Source: UBA11865 sp963749825 (GTDB lineage: Bacteria > Chloroflexota > Anaerolineae > Promineifilales > Promineifilaceae). From it: a stretch of DNA of 64,000 nt. Each line of letters starts with the position of its first letter. The stretch's first letter is position 1. The position numbers and the translations under genes were made by a program. The stretch lies in NCBI GenBank assembly GCA_963749825.1, contig CAVVOI010000016.1, positions 62,001-126,000 on the forward strand. Direction: 5' to 3'. Of this stretch, positions 54,839 to 63,172 are shown in pieces. The notes under the pieces are model-generated. The model was not told the DNA's origin, did not search any database, and worked only from the letters and a program-made list of their open reading frames with translations.

Positions 54839-55078
54839 ATGATGAAACCAGTCACACCAACTGAATTAAGGGCGAATATCTATAATCTGCTTGACCAAGT
54901 TTTGAAGACCGGCATTCCTCTCGAAGTCAGGAAAGGGGGCAAGATATTAAGAATCGTACCGGGAGATAAAGCAGATAAATTCCAGAATTTGATCTCGAGA
55001 CCTGATGTGATCCTGGGAGATCCAGAAGAGCTTGTGGAAATCAGTTGGGAAAATGAGGTGAATCTTGATTTATCTTGA
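54839..55078 (+). CDS. Phd/YefM-type antitoxin
   Basis: A 79-residue antitoxin. N-terminal TPTELRANIYNLLDQVLKTG followed by PLEVRKGGKILRIVP is the Phd/YefM DNA-binding fold, and the acidic C-terminus (DPEELVEISWENEVNLDLS) is the toxin-neutralising tail. Two ATGs (54839, 54842) lie behind AAGGTG. It overlaps the toxin gene by 14 bases. It probably represses the promoter at 54761 with the toxin as co-repressor. Confidence 0.8.
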   Translation: MMKPVTPTELRANIYNLLDQVLKTGIPLEVRKGGKILRIVPGDKADKFQNLISRPDVILGDPEELVEISWENEVNLDLS

Positions 55079-55439
55079 TACCCACGTTGTTGTTTGGTTA
55101 TATGCAGGGTTGGCAGAGAAATTCGGTCAAACTGTCAAGGATCTGATCAATGAACACGAGCTTTACATCTGCCCGGTCGTTCGTTTGGAATTGCAGTATT
55201 TGTATGAGATCGAAAGGATAACGGATGAGGCTGATGCCATTGTGTCGGATTTAACAAATCACCTGGGGCTCAAAGTTTGCGACAAGGATTTTAATAACAT
55301 CGTCAGCCAGGCGATAACATTCTCGTGGACACGCGATCCCTTTGACCGTCTCATCGTGGCAAATGCTGGTCTAAATGACGACCTATTGATATCAAAAGAC
55401 CAAAACATTCTTGGCCATTATCACAATGCCAAGTGGTGA
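55065..55439 (+). CDS. vapC: VapC-type PIN-domain toxin
   Basis: A 124-residue PIN ribonuclease. The fold starts MIYLDTHVVVWLYAG (Asp5) and continues with CPVVRLELQYLYE (Glu), FSWTRDPFDRLIVANAG (Asp pair) and LLISKDQNI. The start is TTG, inside the antitoxin gene, typical of translational coupling that keeps toxin below antitoxin. All acidic residues of the active site appear present, so the pair is probably functional. Confidence 0.82.
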   Translation: MIYLDTHVVVWLYAGLAEKFGQTVKDLINEHELYICPVVRLELQYLYEIERITDEADAIVSDLTNHLGLKVCDKDFNNIVSQAITFSWTRDPFDRLIVANAGLNDDLLISKDQNILGHYHNAKW

Positions 55440-55532
55440 GAGACCTTCGTTAATTTCAGTCTTTCAATAGGAATGAAGGCGTCATCACCCCTTGATCGGA
55501 CGCTATACGCTGTGGGAGCCTTGACGGGTGGA

Positions 55533-56135
55533 TTATTCTGAGTCTTGTGTACGACGTGAATAGGGTACGTGCAGAAGCGAGGCCGCCTTGTGTTGGGCCC
55601 GCTTACCGCGGCGATCATAACGGCTGGTGGTGGCCGGGTCGGCGTGGCCGGCCAGTTTGGCCCGTTTGCGCAGCATGTTGTAGACGGCCTGGTCGGTTAA
55701 CCGGCCGCGGTAGTTGCGATTGCCTAATCCCCAGAAAAGTGGACCGGTGGCCGGGCCGCGAACGGCCAACCAATCGACCAGCGCGGGCGCGGCATTGCCT
55801 ACGGGCACAGTTCGCTGTTTGCTGCCTTTACCGCGTACGATGAGTTCGTTCTCTTCCTTTCTATAGTCGGCGCTATTCAGCGACACTAATTCGGCCCGGC
55901 TCAGGCCGCAGCCGTAAAGCAGTGAGATGATGGCCGCGTCGCGGATGCCTAATGACCGTTGCCGGCAAATGTTGATCAGCGCCGCCAGCTCGTCGTCGGA
56001 GATTAGGTTGTTACCGTCGGCAACATAGGCCGCAGCCTGCTTGTCTTTGATGAGATGAGACGAGACGAAAGCAAGCGCCGTCGTATCGGCCGTCCTTAAA
56101 AGAGGCCTAGTTCGAACGTTGGTTGCAACTCCCAA
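55533..56135 (-). pseudogene. Tyrosine recombinase fragment lacking the HxxR box
   Basis: The catalytic-domain start is clear (LISDDELAALINI, GIRDAAIISLLYGCGLSRAEL with the first catalytic Arg, GKGSKQRTVPV with the Lys), and so is the end (HADPATTSRYDRRG with the nucleophile Tyr). Between KRAKLAG and HADPATT about 30 residues that should hold HDLRRTF-type box II are missing. The N-terminal core-binding domain is also absent. The deletion joins two KLAG-like sequences, as expected for recombination between short repeats. Inactive. Confidence 0.8.
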
Positions 56136-56258
56136 CTGGCGTTACCGTCAGCCTGGTCGACTCTCTTGACAGGAAGACGAGCGCATAATGCCTAATCCAT
56201 TATTCCTCGTCACCTACCTCTTTGCGAGAACTACCGTCCAGTGCTGCAGGTATATTCT

Positions 56259-57260
56259 ACCTAATGTGCAACTTATCAGGCGACCACCAAATCATCTAAA
56301 TGCAATGGTGGACGCCCTAGTTGCAGGTTGATAAACACACAAATCGTGTGTGACAGTACCTTACGAATTAACCGATGCTGATAATGCCACAGGTCATGAG
56401 CCCGCGTATTGGCAATGTGGTAGTGCTCGGTCAGATGTGAACCGACGGTTTCCACCAGTTTGCGCCAGCGACTACATGTTTTCAAGATGGCTAATGGTGG
56501 TTTCACAGTCATATTCTTGCGAGCAGGCACGATCAGTTCAATATGCCGTTTTCGAGCGAGATTCTTTTGACGAGGGCCATCAATGAAACCTTTGTCGGCG
56601 GGGACGATACCTTCAAAGCCAGCCACCAGGTCATCCAAGAGTTGGCTGTCATGCGGACGAGCCGGCAAGAGAGGATAATGGATGATCATGCCGCTTCGAG
56701 AGATGCGCAGGCCCAGCTTGAAGCCATAATAGTGCATCTTTTTGGCCGCACAGTAGCCATAATCGGCGACTGGCTTGAAACAACGGTCACGCCCGCTTCG
56801 GGTGTAGGTGCAAACTGGCAAGGGCAAGGTGTCAATGACTTGCACCTCATCGGCTGCTTGGCCGCTGATATGGGTCAAGCGTTGTTGCATCCGGGCTTTG
56901 ATAGCCCACAGATTGGCCACCTGACGCACAAAGCTGGTTCGTTCCCGCAGTTGAGGGAAAAATGATTGATAGTGCGTGCAAAAATAGTCGAAAATGTCTT
57001 CATCCTGGCTCAAACCGAAGTATTCACCACAGATTTCGATGGTGATGACCTCTTCATCGCTTAGGGCTGGTGGAAATCCGCGTTGACGAAGAGACACTGA
57101 GCAACGAGGGCTTGATAATTTTCGCACACCAAAACGTACACCATGATGATAAAATAGTCTCTGGACATCGGATAATCTCCTTTCGAATGGGTTGTTTGGA
57201 TACTCCTATTCTACAAGGATTTATCCGATGTCTACTTCAAGAAAAAGTCGCACATTAGGT
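56259..57260 (-). mobile_element. IS982-family insertion sequence with 7-bp target duplication
   Basis: Terminal repeats are ACCTAATGTGCAACTT (56259-56274) and its near complement AAGTCGCACATTAGGT (57245-57260), one mismatch in 16. ATATTCT flanks both ends exactly (56252-56258, 57261-57267). The size of 1.0 kb and the enclosed transposase fit IS982. The insertion separates whatever lay left of it from the PIN-toxin fragment at 57296. Confidence 0.88.
56276..57168 (-). pseudogene. IS982 transposase with an N-terminal frameshift
   Basis: The N-terminal family sequence MSRDYFIIMVYVLVCENYQA begins at 57168 in one frame. After a one-base shift near 57095 it continues as SLRQRGFPPALSDEEV and EICGEYFGLSQDEDIFDYF in the next. 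The DDE core (VIDTLPLPVCTYTRSGR, KMHYYGFKLGLRIS, LLPARPHDSQLLDDL, VPADKGFID) and the C-terminal HHLI-type end are present. The shift makes this copy probably inactive in its present form, although only one base is at fault. Confidence 0.8.
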
Positions 57261-57295
57261 ATATTCTATGAAAAGCATCAAAAAAATACACCAAA

Positions 57296-57571
57296 GTGCG
57301 AGAGACCAGGCTTGAGTTTGCCGTTTTGATTTCTGAACAGGCTGTGTGGGTTGAACCGATGGAAAGACCAGACATTGTTGATGCGCACGAGTCGGACAAT
57401 CGTTACTTAGAATGTGCTGCGGTTGGTCATGCCACATACATCATCACCGGAAATGACCACATGCTTGATTTGGGAGAGTATGAAGGCATCGCGATTTTGA
57501 CGCCCGCGACCTTTGTAACGCTGTGGAATCTGGTCAAGCTTGAATTCTTTCGAAACCTCGTTGACAAATGA
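57296..57571 (+). pseudogene. C-terminal part of a PIN-family toxin
   Basis: 91 residues starting at GTG. DNRYLECAAVGHATYIITGN and LDLGEYEGIAILTPATFVTLW are the conserved C-terminal half of PIN_3 (COG1569-type) toxins. The N-terminal strand with the first catalytic Asp is missing. The frame meets a stop at 57269-57271, next to the IS982 target duplication and an A6 run. No antitoxin gene adjoins. It is a remnant, although the truncated protein may still be expressed. Confidence 0.65.
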
Positions 57572-57619
57572 ATAGCTTTTTCTGATATCCTGGAGTTGAC
57601 GAATTCATTCTTTGTCGGT

Positions 57620-58440
57620 CTATTCACCGGTGCTTATTGATACAGAAATGTTGGCGTTGGGATAGACAACCACACCCTCAGGAATTTCGTCTATTTCATC
57701 CAAGACCCCAATGTCTCTCAGAGCATCAAGCGACTTCTGGGCAATGCCCACTCCAGAATTGTTACCCCCCTTTTCCCCTTGAATCCACACGGCCGCATCT
57801 GAACCAGTCGTCTCGCCCGAGTGTAAAGGCTGACCATTGCCCCTCGCAAGATAGCTGGATGGCGGATTGGTGGATACCTGGCCAGGTAGTTCTCGGCCGC
57901 TTGTCGGGCCGAGTCGAAATCCTCTACAAGAGGGATCCGATACGGCCGAGTTCGTGCTAATCGCCGAATTGTCCCAATATACACCTGGTTCAACCCGGCC
58001 CCGATGCTTACCGTCTCTAGGTCATTGGCAAGGCCATCGAACACCTCCTGCGGCGGCCTGGTGGCGTGAACCAACTCGTTCCGTCTTGCCTCGATATAGC
58101 CAACATGCTCCTTGACCCCTCGTACAGTTTTATCCAGCCAATGATCCTGGCTCGCCACCGGCCACTGCGGAGGATCCTCCCGATCATAGCTCAATCGGCC
58201 GTACAAGATCTCCGGGACAGGATCGCCGCTCTCCAGAATCTGGCGCGAATTCTGGTAATTCCAGGCGATGACCTGGCTGAGATCGGCGCCAGTCTTGACG
58301 GAGCTATCAATAATATCCTCTAATGGCGCCGGCGGTTTCTCCGGCAGCCGATCATACAACGCCTTGTTCACCATCAGGCTGTTGCAATACATCCCCAACG
58401 CCCCCTGGTTGACCAGCGCCCGCTCTTGTAAATTAATCAA
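57620..58440 (-). pseudogene. C-terminal part of a two-barrel-polymerase-like gene (split by IS21)
   Basis: After virtual removal of the IS21, this piece joins in frame to the 60922-62472 piece as DWAAER-ALVNQGALGMYCNSL. It carries LEDIIDSSVKTGADLSQVIA, reminiscent of the D..KTG motif that follows the catalytic barrel in cellular RdRP and YonO-like enzymes. A further one-base loss in a G run near 57764 splits off the last about 50 residues (NNSGVGIAQKSLDALRDIG through VYPNANISVSISTGE, stop at 57620-57622). So the gene is broken twice. The polymerase assignment is from remembered motifs, not a search. Confidence 0.5.
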
Positions 58441-58564
58441 GAAAAATCACCCACTTTAATATTAAAAAGTCGACCACATGGGCCTGAGCCGATCAATTTT
58501 AATAACGAAAAGTCACCCATTTTAATAACGAAAAATCTACCACCCTACTGATTACAGGTAATCA

Positions 58565-59317
58565 CTACTGACTCTCTTGCTGCATCCTCTGTCGAAAACG
58601 ATGTGACTCGCCCAACAGTTCAATGATATGGGCGTGGTGTGTCAAACGATCTAAAAGCGCTGCCGTCAGGCGTTCGTCACCAAATACCTGTACCCAATCG
58701 GCAAACTTCAGGTTGGTGGTGAGGATAAAAGAAAGCCGCTCGTAGATCTCTGAGCAGAAAGTAAATAATACTTGGGCCCCATTAGACGAAAAGGGGATAA
58801 AGCCCAACCCATCCAGCACTACCAGGTCAAGCTTAAGTGCTTGAGCGATAAAACGATGCAGCCGGTGCTCATCCTGAGCCTGTAAGAGTTCGTTGACCAA
58901 ACTGGCAGCAGTCCAGAAGCGTACTTTCCGTTTTTGGCGACAGGCGGCCAGGGCGATTCCAGTGGCCAGGTGGGTCTTCCCCAGACCCGGGTTGCCGACG
59001 AAGATAATCGACTGGCGCTTCTGGAGGTATTCACTCCGGGTCAGGTCCAGGATCTCGGCCTTATTGAGTGTAGGGACCAGAGAGAAGTCGAAGTCGGCCA
59101 ACTCTTTGAACACCGGAAAGCGGGCTGCTTTGACCCGCCGCTGGATCATGTTGTGCTCCCGCTGGTTGATTTCCTGCTCAGCTAGAGCCAGTAGAAACCG
59201 CGTGTGGTCCAGGTTGTTGCTGGCCGCATCGGTCGCGAACTGTTTATAGTTCTTGAGAAAAGTAGGCAGCCGCAGTTGGCGCAAATAGGTGTCCAGTAAT
59301 CCATTCTGCTCCATCAC
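58565..59317 (-). CDS. istB: IS21 helper ATPase IstB
   Basis: A 250-residue AAA+ protein. N-terminal helical domain (LDTYLRQLRLPTFLKNYKQF), Walker A VGNPGLGKTHLATG, Walker B LVVLDGLGFIPFS and a sensor-type Asn in ILTTNLKFADW. It assists IstA in target selection and strand transfer. A GTG-ATG start pair lies directly after the IstA stop, so the two are co-translated. It seems intact. Confidence 0.92.
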   Translation of the reverse strand: MMEQNGLLDTYLRQLRLPTFLKNYKQFATDAASNNLDHTRFLLALAEQEINQREHNMIQRRVKAARFPVFKELADFDFSLVPTLNKAEILDLTRSEYLQKRQSIIFVGNPGLGKTHLATGIALAACRQKRKVRFWTAASLVNELLQAQDEHRLHRFIAQALKLDLVVLDGLGFIPFSSNGAQVLFTFCSEIYERLSFILTTNLKFADWVQVFGDERLTAALLDRLTHHAHIIELLGESHRFRQRMQQESQ

Positions 59318-60832
59318 TCACCTCACGTCCAACAGCTGGTTATATTGACCCAGTTCCACGGGTTGATTACCTATCCCCACCAGTTCCGGGCGGAAACTCA
59401 GGTCCAGGTTTTTGGGGTGATCTTTGGGTTCCAGCAACTGCCGCAGACAGAGTTGGATGCCATCTAAATGGGCAGCACCGAAATCCAGCGCCATTTCGAC
59501 CGCTTGCTTGACCTGTTTTTCAGAATATTTTTGATGCAACTTCAAGATCTCCAGGAACTCGCGCACCCCTTGCCCATTCGGTTTGCTCTCCTGCAACTCT
59601 GCCAGGAGCCGTTCGTAACTTTTCGGCCACTGTTGGCGCCAGCGGCGTAGCGGCTTGGCATGCTCGAAAGCACCCGGACGCTGTTGCAGCAAGGGCAAAT
59701 AGTGCCAGGGGTCCAGGATATCCTGCTCTTTCTGGAAACAACGTGAATGAACGGCGATGACCTCATCCTGATAGAGCAACTCGATTCGGAAGGGGAAGGC
59801 TCGCAGCACCAACTGCCGGTCACGACAGTCATAGGGCACAGAATAGCGGTTGGTGTCGTATTCGACCTGCAGGTAACCGTTGGGCTTGACCACCCGGGTG
59901 ATGCAGGCCGGAAAGTCTCGTTCAGGTAAAGGCAGTAAGAAAGCCTTCTCGGTTTCCCACAGCTGGGCAACCGACTCTTTTTGGCCGCGGGTCCGCCGCT
60001 GGGCATCTTGGAGACAGCCCTGGCGAAGAAAAGCGTTCAGTTCTTCGAAGGTGTTCATCTCTGGTATAGGTGAAAAGAAGTTGCGCTGGGCGTAGCCAAT
60101 GTCGTTTTCCACACCGCCTTTCTCATGCGCCTGGGCCGGCGTGCAGTAGTGACTCTCGAACAGGTAGTAGCTGCGGAATTCTTTGAATGCCTGCTGTTCC
60201 TGACGCTTCTTGCCTTCCAGAATACGGTACACAGCCGTTTTTAGGTTATCGTAGGTGATCCGCCGTGGCACCCCGCCGAAAAAGTGGAAGCCCTGGATAT
60301 GGCCTTCGAAGAAGGCTTCCTGTTTCTGGAAAGGAAAAGCCATCACGAAGCGGGCTTTGCAGTAGTTCAGCCGCATATTCAGAAACTGTACCTTGGTCTC
60401 CTGGCCCGCCATCCGTACCGTAGCTTCGCCCCAGTCAACCTGAGCGTCCTGGCCAACATCGAACTCCAAAGGCAGAAAAGCCTCCTTGCGCTTGCGCTTC
60501 TTGCGCTGCCGGCAAACGTAGTTGTGTACGCCACCTTCACACCCCTGATAGCCTTCTTTTTGAATGATCTTGAAAATGTTTTTGGCGGTGTAGCGCTGTT
60601 TTCGAGGCAGTTTCTCGCTCTCGTCCAGTAACTCGCTTATTCGTTCTCGGTAAGCGCCTAATACCGGAGCTGCTCGCGGCTGTTTCAGTTGGTAGGGTTT
60701 GGGTATGGGTTCAACAATTGCTTTGCGAATCGTTTTCCGATCTACCTTCAACTGCCGGTGTTTAGCCCGGATACTTAACCCTTCGACAAAAAATGCTCTG
60801 CGGATCTGTTCATAATCTTCCACCTTTTTCAT
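59318..60832 (-). CDS. istA: IS21 transposase IstA
   Basis: A 504-residue transposase. N-terminal helix-turn-helix (FVEGLSIRAKHRQLKVDRKT), rve core with AQVDWGEATVRMAG (Asp), RITYDNLKTAVYRI (Asp) and AHEKGGVENDIGYAQRN (Glu), and a C-terminal beta-barrel region (GYLQVEYDTNRYSVPYDCR). ATG behind GTAAGGAG. Complete, with an intact istB partner, so this IS21 is probably still active. Confidence 0.92.
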   Translation of the reverse strand: MKKVEDYEQIRRAFFVEGLSIRAKHRQLKVDRKTIRKAIVEPIPKPYQLKQPRAAPVLGAYRERISELLDESEKLPRKQRYTAKNIFKIIQKEGYQGCEGGVHNYVCRQRKKRKRKEAFLPLEFDVGQDAQVDWGEATVRMAGQETKVQFLNMRLNYCKARFVMAFPFQKQEAFFEGHIQGFHFFGGVPRRITYDNLKTAVYRILEGKKRQEQQAFKEFRSYYLFESHYCTPAQAHEKGGVENDIGYAQRNFFSPIPEMNTFEELNAFLRQGCLQDAQRRTRGQKESVAQLWETEKAFLLPLPERDFPACITRVVKPNGYLQVEYDTNRYSVPYDCRDRQLVLRAFPFRIELLYQDEVIAVHSRCFQKEQDILDPWHYLPLLQQRPGAFEHAKPLRRWRQQWPKSYERLLAELQESKPNGQGVREFLEILKLHQKYSEKQVKQAVEMALDFGAAHLDGIQLCLRQLLEPKDHPKNLDLSFRPELVGIGNQPVELGQYNQLLDVR

Positions 60833-60921
60833 CTCCTTACCTCCAGTGCCGTTATGGTACTGGAGGGAGCTACGGGTGGTCGACTTTTCGTTATTATTTT
60901 TTCAACCGAGTGGTAGACTTT

Positions 60922-62472
60922 TCAATTGTAAAACACACGCTCTGCCGCCCAGTCCATCACGTCCACCGTGTAAACCTCTTTGTCCTTCAGCCCGGTCATC
61001 TTTACCGGATCCACCAGCCCCAGATAGCTGGGATCGGTGAAATCAATCCGTGGTGGTAGGTTGCGGCTGTCGGCTTTTGGGAACCGCACAACATCATCCA
61101 CGATAGCCCATTCCAGAACATGACTATTGGCCGTTGGTTTCAACTGCACATACTCGCCCACCTGATTTGGGCTGCGCCAGGCCAACACCTTGTGTTGCCC
61201 ATCATGATCCTCGAAAGGGAAAACCCACAAGGCATCGTCATTATCTGCGCCACCCAGGATGCCGGCAATGCCTTCTCCTGGCGATCCCGGCCGTTCAGGG
61301 GAATCAGGCAAGGTCAGCCAATCTTCGTCGTTCACCCAGGCTGTGCCTCGCCGGCGATCAATATGGACATGGCCTCTGGGCACATCTAACTTCAGGCCAC
61401 CCTGCCGCCCCACCCCGGCCGGCATGACGTAGTAGCGGCCGCCGGGGATGGGCAGGCGCAGCTTCTCCAGTGTGGAATGATTCAAACGCCGCAAATGTTG
61501 GTTGGCCAGGCTTTTGACGATGCCGCCGAACCACATGGGCTGACCACCGCTAACCAGGTACTCGCGCACATGCCAGCTGGTGATGTCTTCTATCGTCGTA
61601 TGCTGGTCGATGCGGGCCATCATATCAGCGATAGAGCCGTCCTCGATAGATCGCAGAAACAAGTCACCCTCATCTCGGAGCCAACCGAGCAGCTGCTTTT
61701 CCTGAAAGAACGGATGGAGGTTGATCAAACTTTGGATATCCAGGCGCATATCGTCGTGACCGTGAACGAAGCTGATGCCCACAAAGGTCTGCTCATTATC
61801 CAACCTTATTTCCTCTTTCGTATCCTGGGGCAGAATGAAGTCGGCTTCTAGATCGTCTATGACGATGGCGTGGCCCTTATCCTGCCCCTTGGCGGTCATA
61901 AGTGTAAACTCCACCCGTTGGGTATGATTCAGTTCTCGCTCTAACCTTGCCCGTTTTGCTGGGCTCAGGTCATCCGACAAAGCCATCTTTTGTAGCATCT
62001 TGCGGCTGATGAGCCCGGCGCCATCCCAGACCTTGGCGCCCTCGTTGTCTAGTTTCAAATAGGCTATTTGCACCTGGTCAGGCTCAAAGAAACCGCTGAC
62101 AAGATGCGGCCGCATCACCCGGGAGATACGTTTGGACAAAACAAAAGCGCCTTTCTCCAGGCTAAGTTCCAGCCCGGTAGCTTCCAGGAATTGTTCAGTG
62201 GTCATATTGTCTACGTAAACATCGGTGATGCTATTGCTATTGACCCAGCGCAGTGTGGGCGAAGCCAAACCAAAGGTGTGGACGGGATGATATTCGGCAA
62301 CTTCCCCCACCGGCCGGGTTAGGGCATGCCAGGCCCGCCTGGTCTGCTCAAGAAAGGGATAGGTCGCCCCGCCCAGCGGTGTATCGTAACTGATAACATT
62401 GTAGCTAAGCTTGCCGGTGTCAATCGGGGCCATCCGGTAACCGACTCCTGCACTGCCACCCCGGCCGCCCAT
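60922..62472 (-). pseudogene. N-terminal part of a two-barrel-polymerase-like gene (split by IS21)
   Basis: Read from the ATG at 62472 (GGGAGG site), the first 512 native residues remain. The last four codons before the stop are IS sequence. Motifs that recall two-barrel RNA polymerases (cellular RdRP, YonO) occur in the expected order: WDGAGLIS (149-156, cf. DGxGxIS), a GQDKGHAIVI Lys cluster (about 197-206) and GGADNDDALWV (407-417) where the catalytic DxDGD would lie. The acidic loop reads D410-N-D-D-A414. With the C-terminal piece the protein would be about 778 residues. If correct, it would make RNA (or DNA) as a single subunit for a mobile element. Alternative: an unrelated plasmid or phage protein of unknown function. 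Confidence 0.5.
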
Positions 62473-62588
62473 CACAATCCTCCCAAAATCCAAAACATTG
62501 CTGTCGTTTCCATTAGTGTTTCACTCCTTTTATCCTTATCTTTACTCCATCTGTTGGCCGAAAGGCGGGCTACATATACAATTGCACA

Positions 62589-62873
62589 GTGAAGATTAAC
62601 GAGTTTATATGGCCTGGGGATCGTATTGAACATATTGCTGGCCACGCTGTCACACCTGAAGAGGTTGAAGAAGCATGCTTTGGAAAAGCGTTTGTTCAAA
62701 GAGCCCGATCCGAAGGCGATAATCCGGTTTATTATGTTCTTGGACAAACAAAGACTGGACGATATTTGTTTTGTGTTGTTATTAGATTTCCCGGCGGCGT
62801 GGGATATCCGGTTACAGCCCGAACGATGACTAATAAAGAAAGACGCCGCTATCAAAAATGGCAAAGAAAATGA
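62589..62873 (+). CDS. BrnT-like toxin
   Basis: A 94-residue basic protein of the BrnT/RelE-like fold. It starts at GTG with KINEFIWPGDRIEHIAGHAV (the E/W...HxxxHxV pattern), then EEVEEACFGKAF, the strand YYVLGQTKTGRYLFCVV, and the terminal TARTMTNKERRRYQKWQ (family TARxMxxxERRxY). It overlaps the next gene by 16 bases and is opposite in strand to its neighbours. It would cleave RNA and be held by the downstream antitoxin. Confidence 0.75.
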   Translation: MKINEFIWPGDRIEHIAGHAVTPEEVEEACFGKAFVQRARSEGDNPVYYVLGQTKTGRYLFCVVIRFPGGVGYPVTARTMTNKERRRYQKWQRK

Positions 62874-63130
62874 ACAATCAGCAGATACCACAAATAGACT
62901 CCATCGAGGAGCTGGCCCATTTCTGGGATACTCATGACCTGACGGATTTTGAGAATCAGTTGGAAGAAGTAACGGCGCCGGTATTTGAGCGGGAAGCAAA
63001 GGTAACCGTTCAATTACAGCCTGAGGAGGTCCAGGCAGTCAAAAAAATCGCTGCCTCAAAAGGCGTCGACGACACTGAGCTGATCCGCCAGTGGGTATTG
63101 GAGAAGCTACATCTTTCTCAAGCAAGCTGA
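62858..63130 (+). CDS. BrnA/CopG-type antitoxin
   Basis: A 90-residue protein. The acidic N-terminal half (IDSIEELAHFWDTHDLTDFE) is the toxin-binding part found in BrnA/CopG antitoxins. The C-terminal half (VTVQLQPEEVQAVKKIAASK, then DDTELIRQWVLEKL) is a ribbon-helix-helix DNA-binding unit. It starts inside the toxin gene. Toxin-first order is normal for BrnTA, which is autorepressed by BrnA. Operator not identified. Confidence 0.75.
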   Translation: MAKKMNNQQIPQIDSIEELAHFWDTHDLTDFENQLEEVTAPVFEREAKVTVQLQPEEVQAVKKIAASKGVDDTELIRQWVLEKLHLSQAS

Positions 63131-63172
63131 AGGAAGTCCGTCTTCGCGCGTTTCCCCGGTAGTTAACCATGT

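Larger units (their letters stand above)
58427..60937 (-). mobile_element. IS21-family insertion sequence with 6-bp target duplication
   Basis: CGCTCT at 58421-58426 and 60938-60943 flanks an element whose ends both begin TGT (TGTAAATTAATCAAG on the left; TGTGTTTTACAATTG as complement of the right). Multiple copies of an internal motif AAAAGTCGACCAC or close variants occur at both ends (58466, 58516 and 58540; 60880 and 60910 as complements), the usual IS21 transposase sites. Deleting the element and one CGCTCT restores an open reading frame across the junction. Confidence 0.87.

Noticed and set aside
58466..58560. Short regularly spaced repeats (AAAAGTC.ACCA) that resemble a small CRISPR
   Set aside because: They are the transposase-binding repeats of the IS21 end; spacing is uneven and the other end carries the complement.
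62472..62999. A 175-codon - strand frame opposite the BrnT-like gene
   Set aside because: It overlaps the much better supported toxin and antitoxin genes, and its composition is not protein-like.
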